From UBA288 sp964461885 (GTDB lineage: Archaea > Halobacteriota > Methanomicrobia > Methanomicrobiales > Methanospirillaceae): DNA of 14,801 nucleotides. Under the pieces are notes generated by a model. It saw only the letters and a program-made list of their open reading frames with translations. It was not told the origin of the DNA and made no database searches. Below are positions 14,743 through 14,801 of the stretch, piece after piece. The stretch spans positions 1 through 14,801 of the forward strand of contig CAYWVY010000054.1 of NCBI GenBank assembly GCA_964461885.1. Direction: 5' to 3'. Each line of letters begins with the position of its first letter. The stretch's first letter is position 1. The translations under genes and the position numbers were made by a program.

Positions 14743-14760
14743 GGACCTGTTCAGAGGTCC
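14743..14760. repeat. Inverted repeat overlapping the stop codon of the right-edge gene
   Basis: GGACCT (14743-14748) and AGGTCC (14755-14760) are perfectly complementary around a 6-nt loop. The stop codon of the minus-strand gene (14751-14753) is in the loop. It may contribute to mRNA 3'-end structure. Confidence 0.35.
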
Positions 14761-14801
14761 TTGAGAAGCACCGAGTCGGCCCGCAGGTGCTCGAAGAGCG
14801 C
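14751..14801 (-). CDS. C-terminal end of an unidentified gene (cut by window edge)
   Basis: Reading the minus strand from the right edge gives ALFEHLRADSVLLKDL and a TGA stop at 14753-14751. It is called coding because it is open to the edge, has the local codon style (G/C at third positions) and is followed by a terminator-like hairpin and T7 tract. Sixteen residues are too few to name a family. Confidence 0.5.
   Translation of the reverse strand, partial: ALFEHLRADSVLLKDL

Noticed and set aside
1..14801. CRISPR arrays, insertion sequences, tRNA or rRNA genes
   Set aside because: I looked for repeated spacers, terminal inverted repeats with a transposase, and cloverleaf or rRNA sequence on both strands and saw none.

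Overview
The window is high-GC archaeal DNA from a hydrogenotrophic or formatotrophic methanogen. The evidence is a CO2-reduction (formyl-methanofuran dehydrogenase) operon fused in gene order to heterodisulfide reductase hdrA and mvhD, a short archaeal-type PurA, archaeal CbiB/PdxST, and T-tract terminators with TATA boxes and few leaders. GC content and protein style point to Methanomicrobiales (Methanoculleus/Methanofollis-like); the genus is a guess.

Layout. (1) Positions 1-6237, + strand: one tightly packed operon, hdrA (5' end cut by the window) - mvhD - fwdD/fmdD - fwdB/fmdB - fwdA/fmdA - fwdC/fmdC. It joins the electron-bifurcating heterodisulfide reductase of the last methanogenesis step to the enzyme that fixes CO2 in the first step, so low-potential electrons from HdrA can be passed to Fwd/Fmd. 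(2) Positions 6238-6595: a noncoding stretch of about 350 bp with a T-rich terminator, GC-rich hairpins and a palindromic AT-rich promoter. (3) Positions 6596-10740, + strand: purA, a stand-alone Trm112-like zinc protein, a membrane-anchored DUF7524-type protein, cbiB (cobalamin) and pdxS-pdxT (PLP synthase). These are housekeeping and cofactor genes, often overlapping, with a probable internal promoter for pdxST. (4) Positions 10745-13431, - strand: a two-gene unit of an ABC1/UbiB-type kinase broken by three frameshifts, followed by a SelB/EF-Tu-like protein whose G domain has lost the GTP-binding motifs. (5) Positions 13505-14587, + strand: a secreted SGNH/GDSL hydrolase with a Pro/Thr linker and an unrecognised C-terminal tail. 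(6) Positions 14751-14801, - strand: the last 16 codons of another gene, with a terminator beyond it.

I see no CRISPR array, IS element, tRNA or rRNA. The items most worth a second look are the hdrA-mvhD-fwd operon, the degenerate SelB-like protein with its frameshifted ABC1 partner, the SGNH hydrolase with an altered catalytic block and odd tail, and the structured spacer between fwdC and purA.
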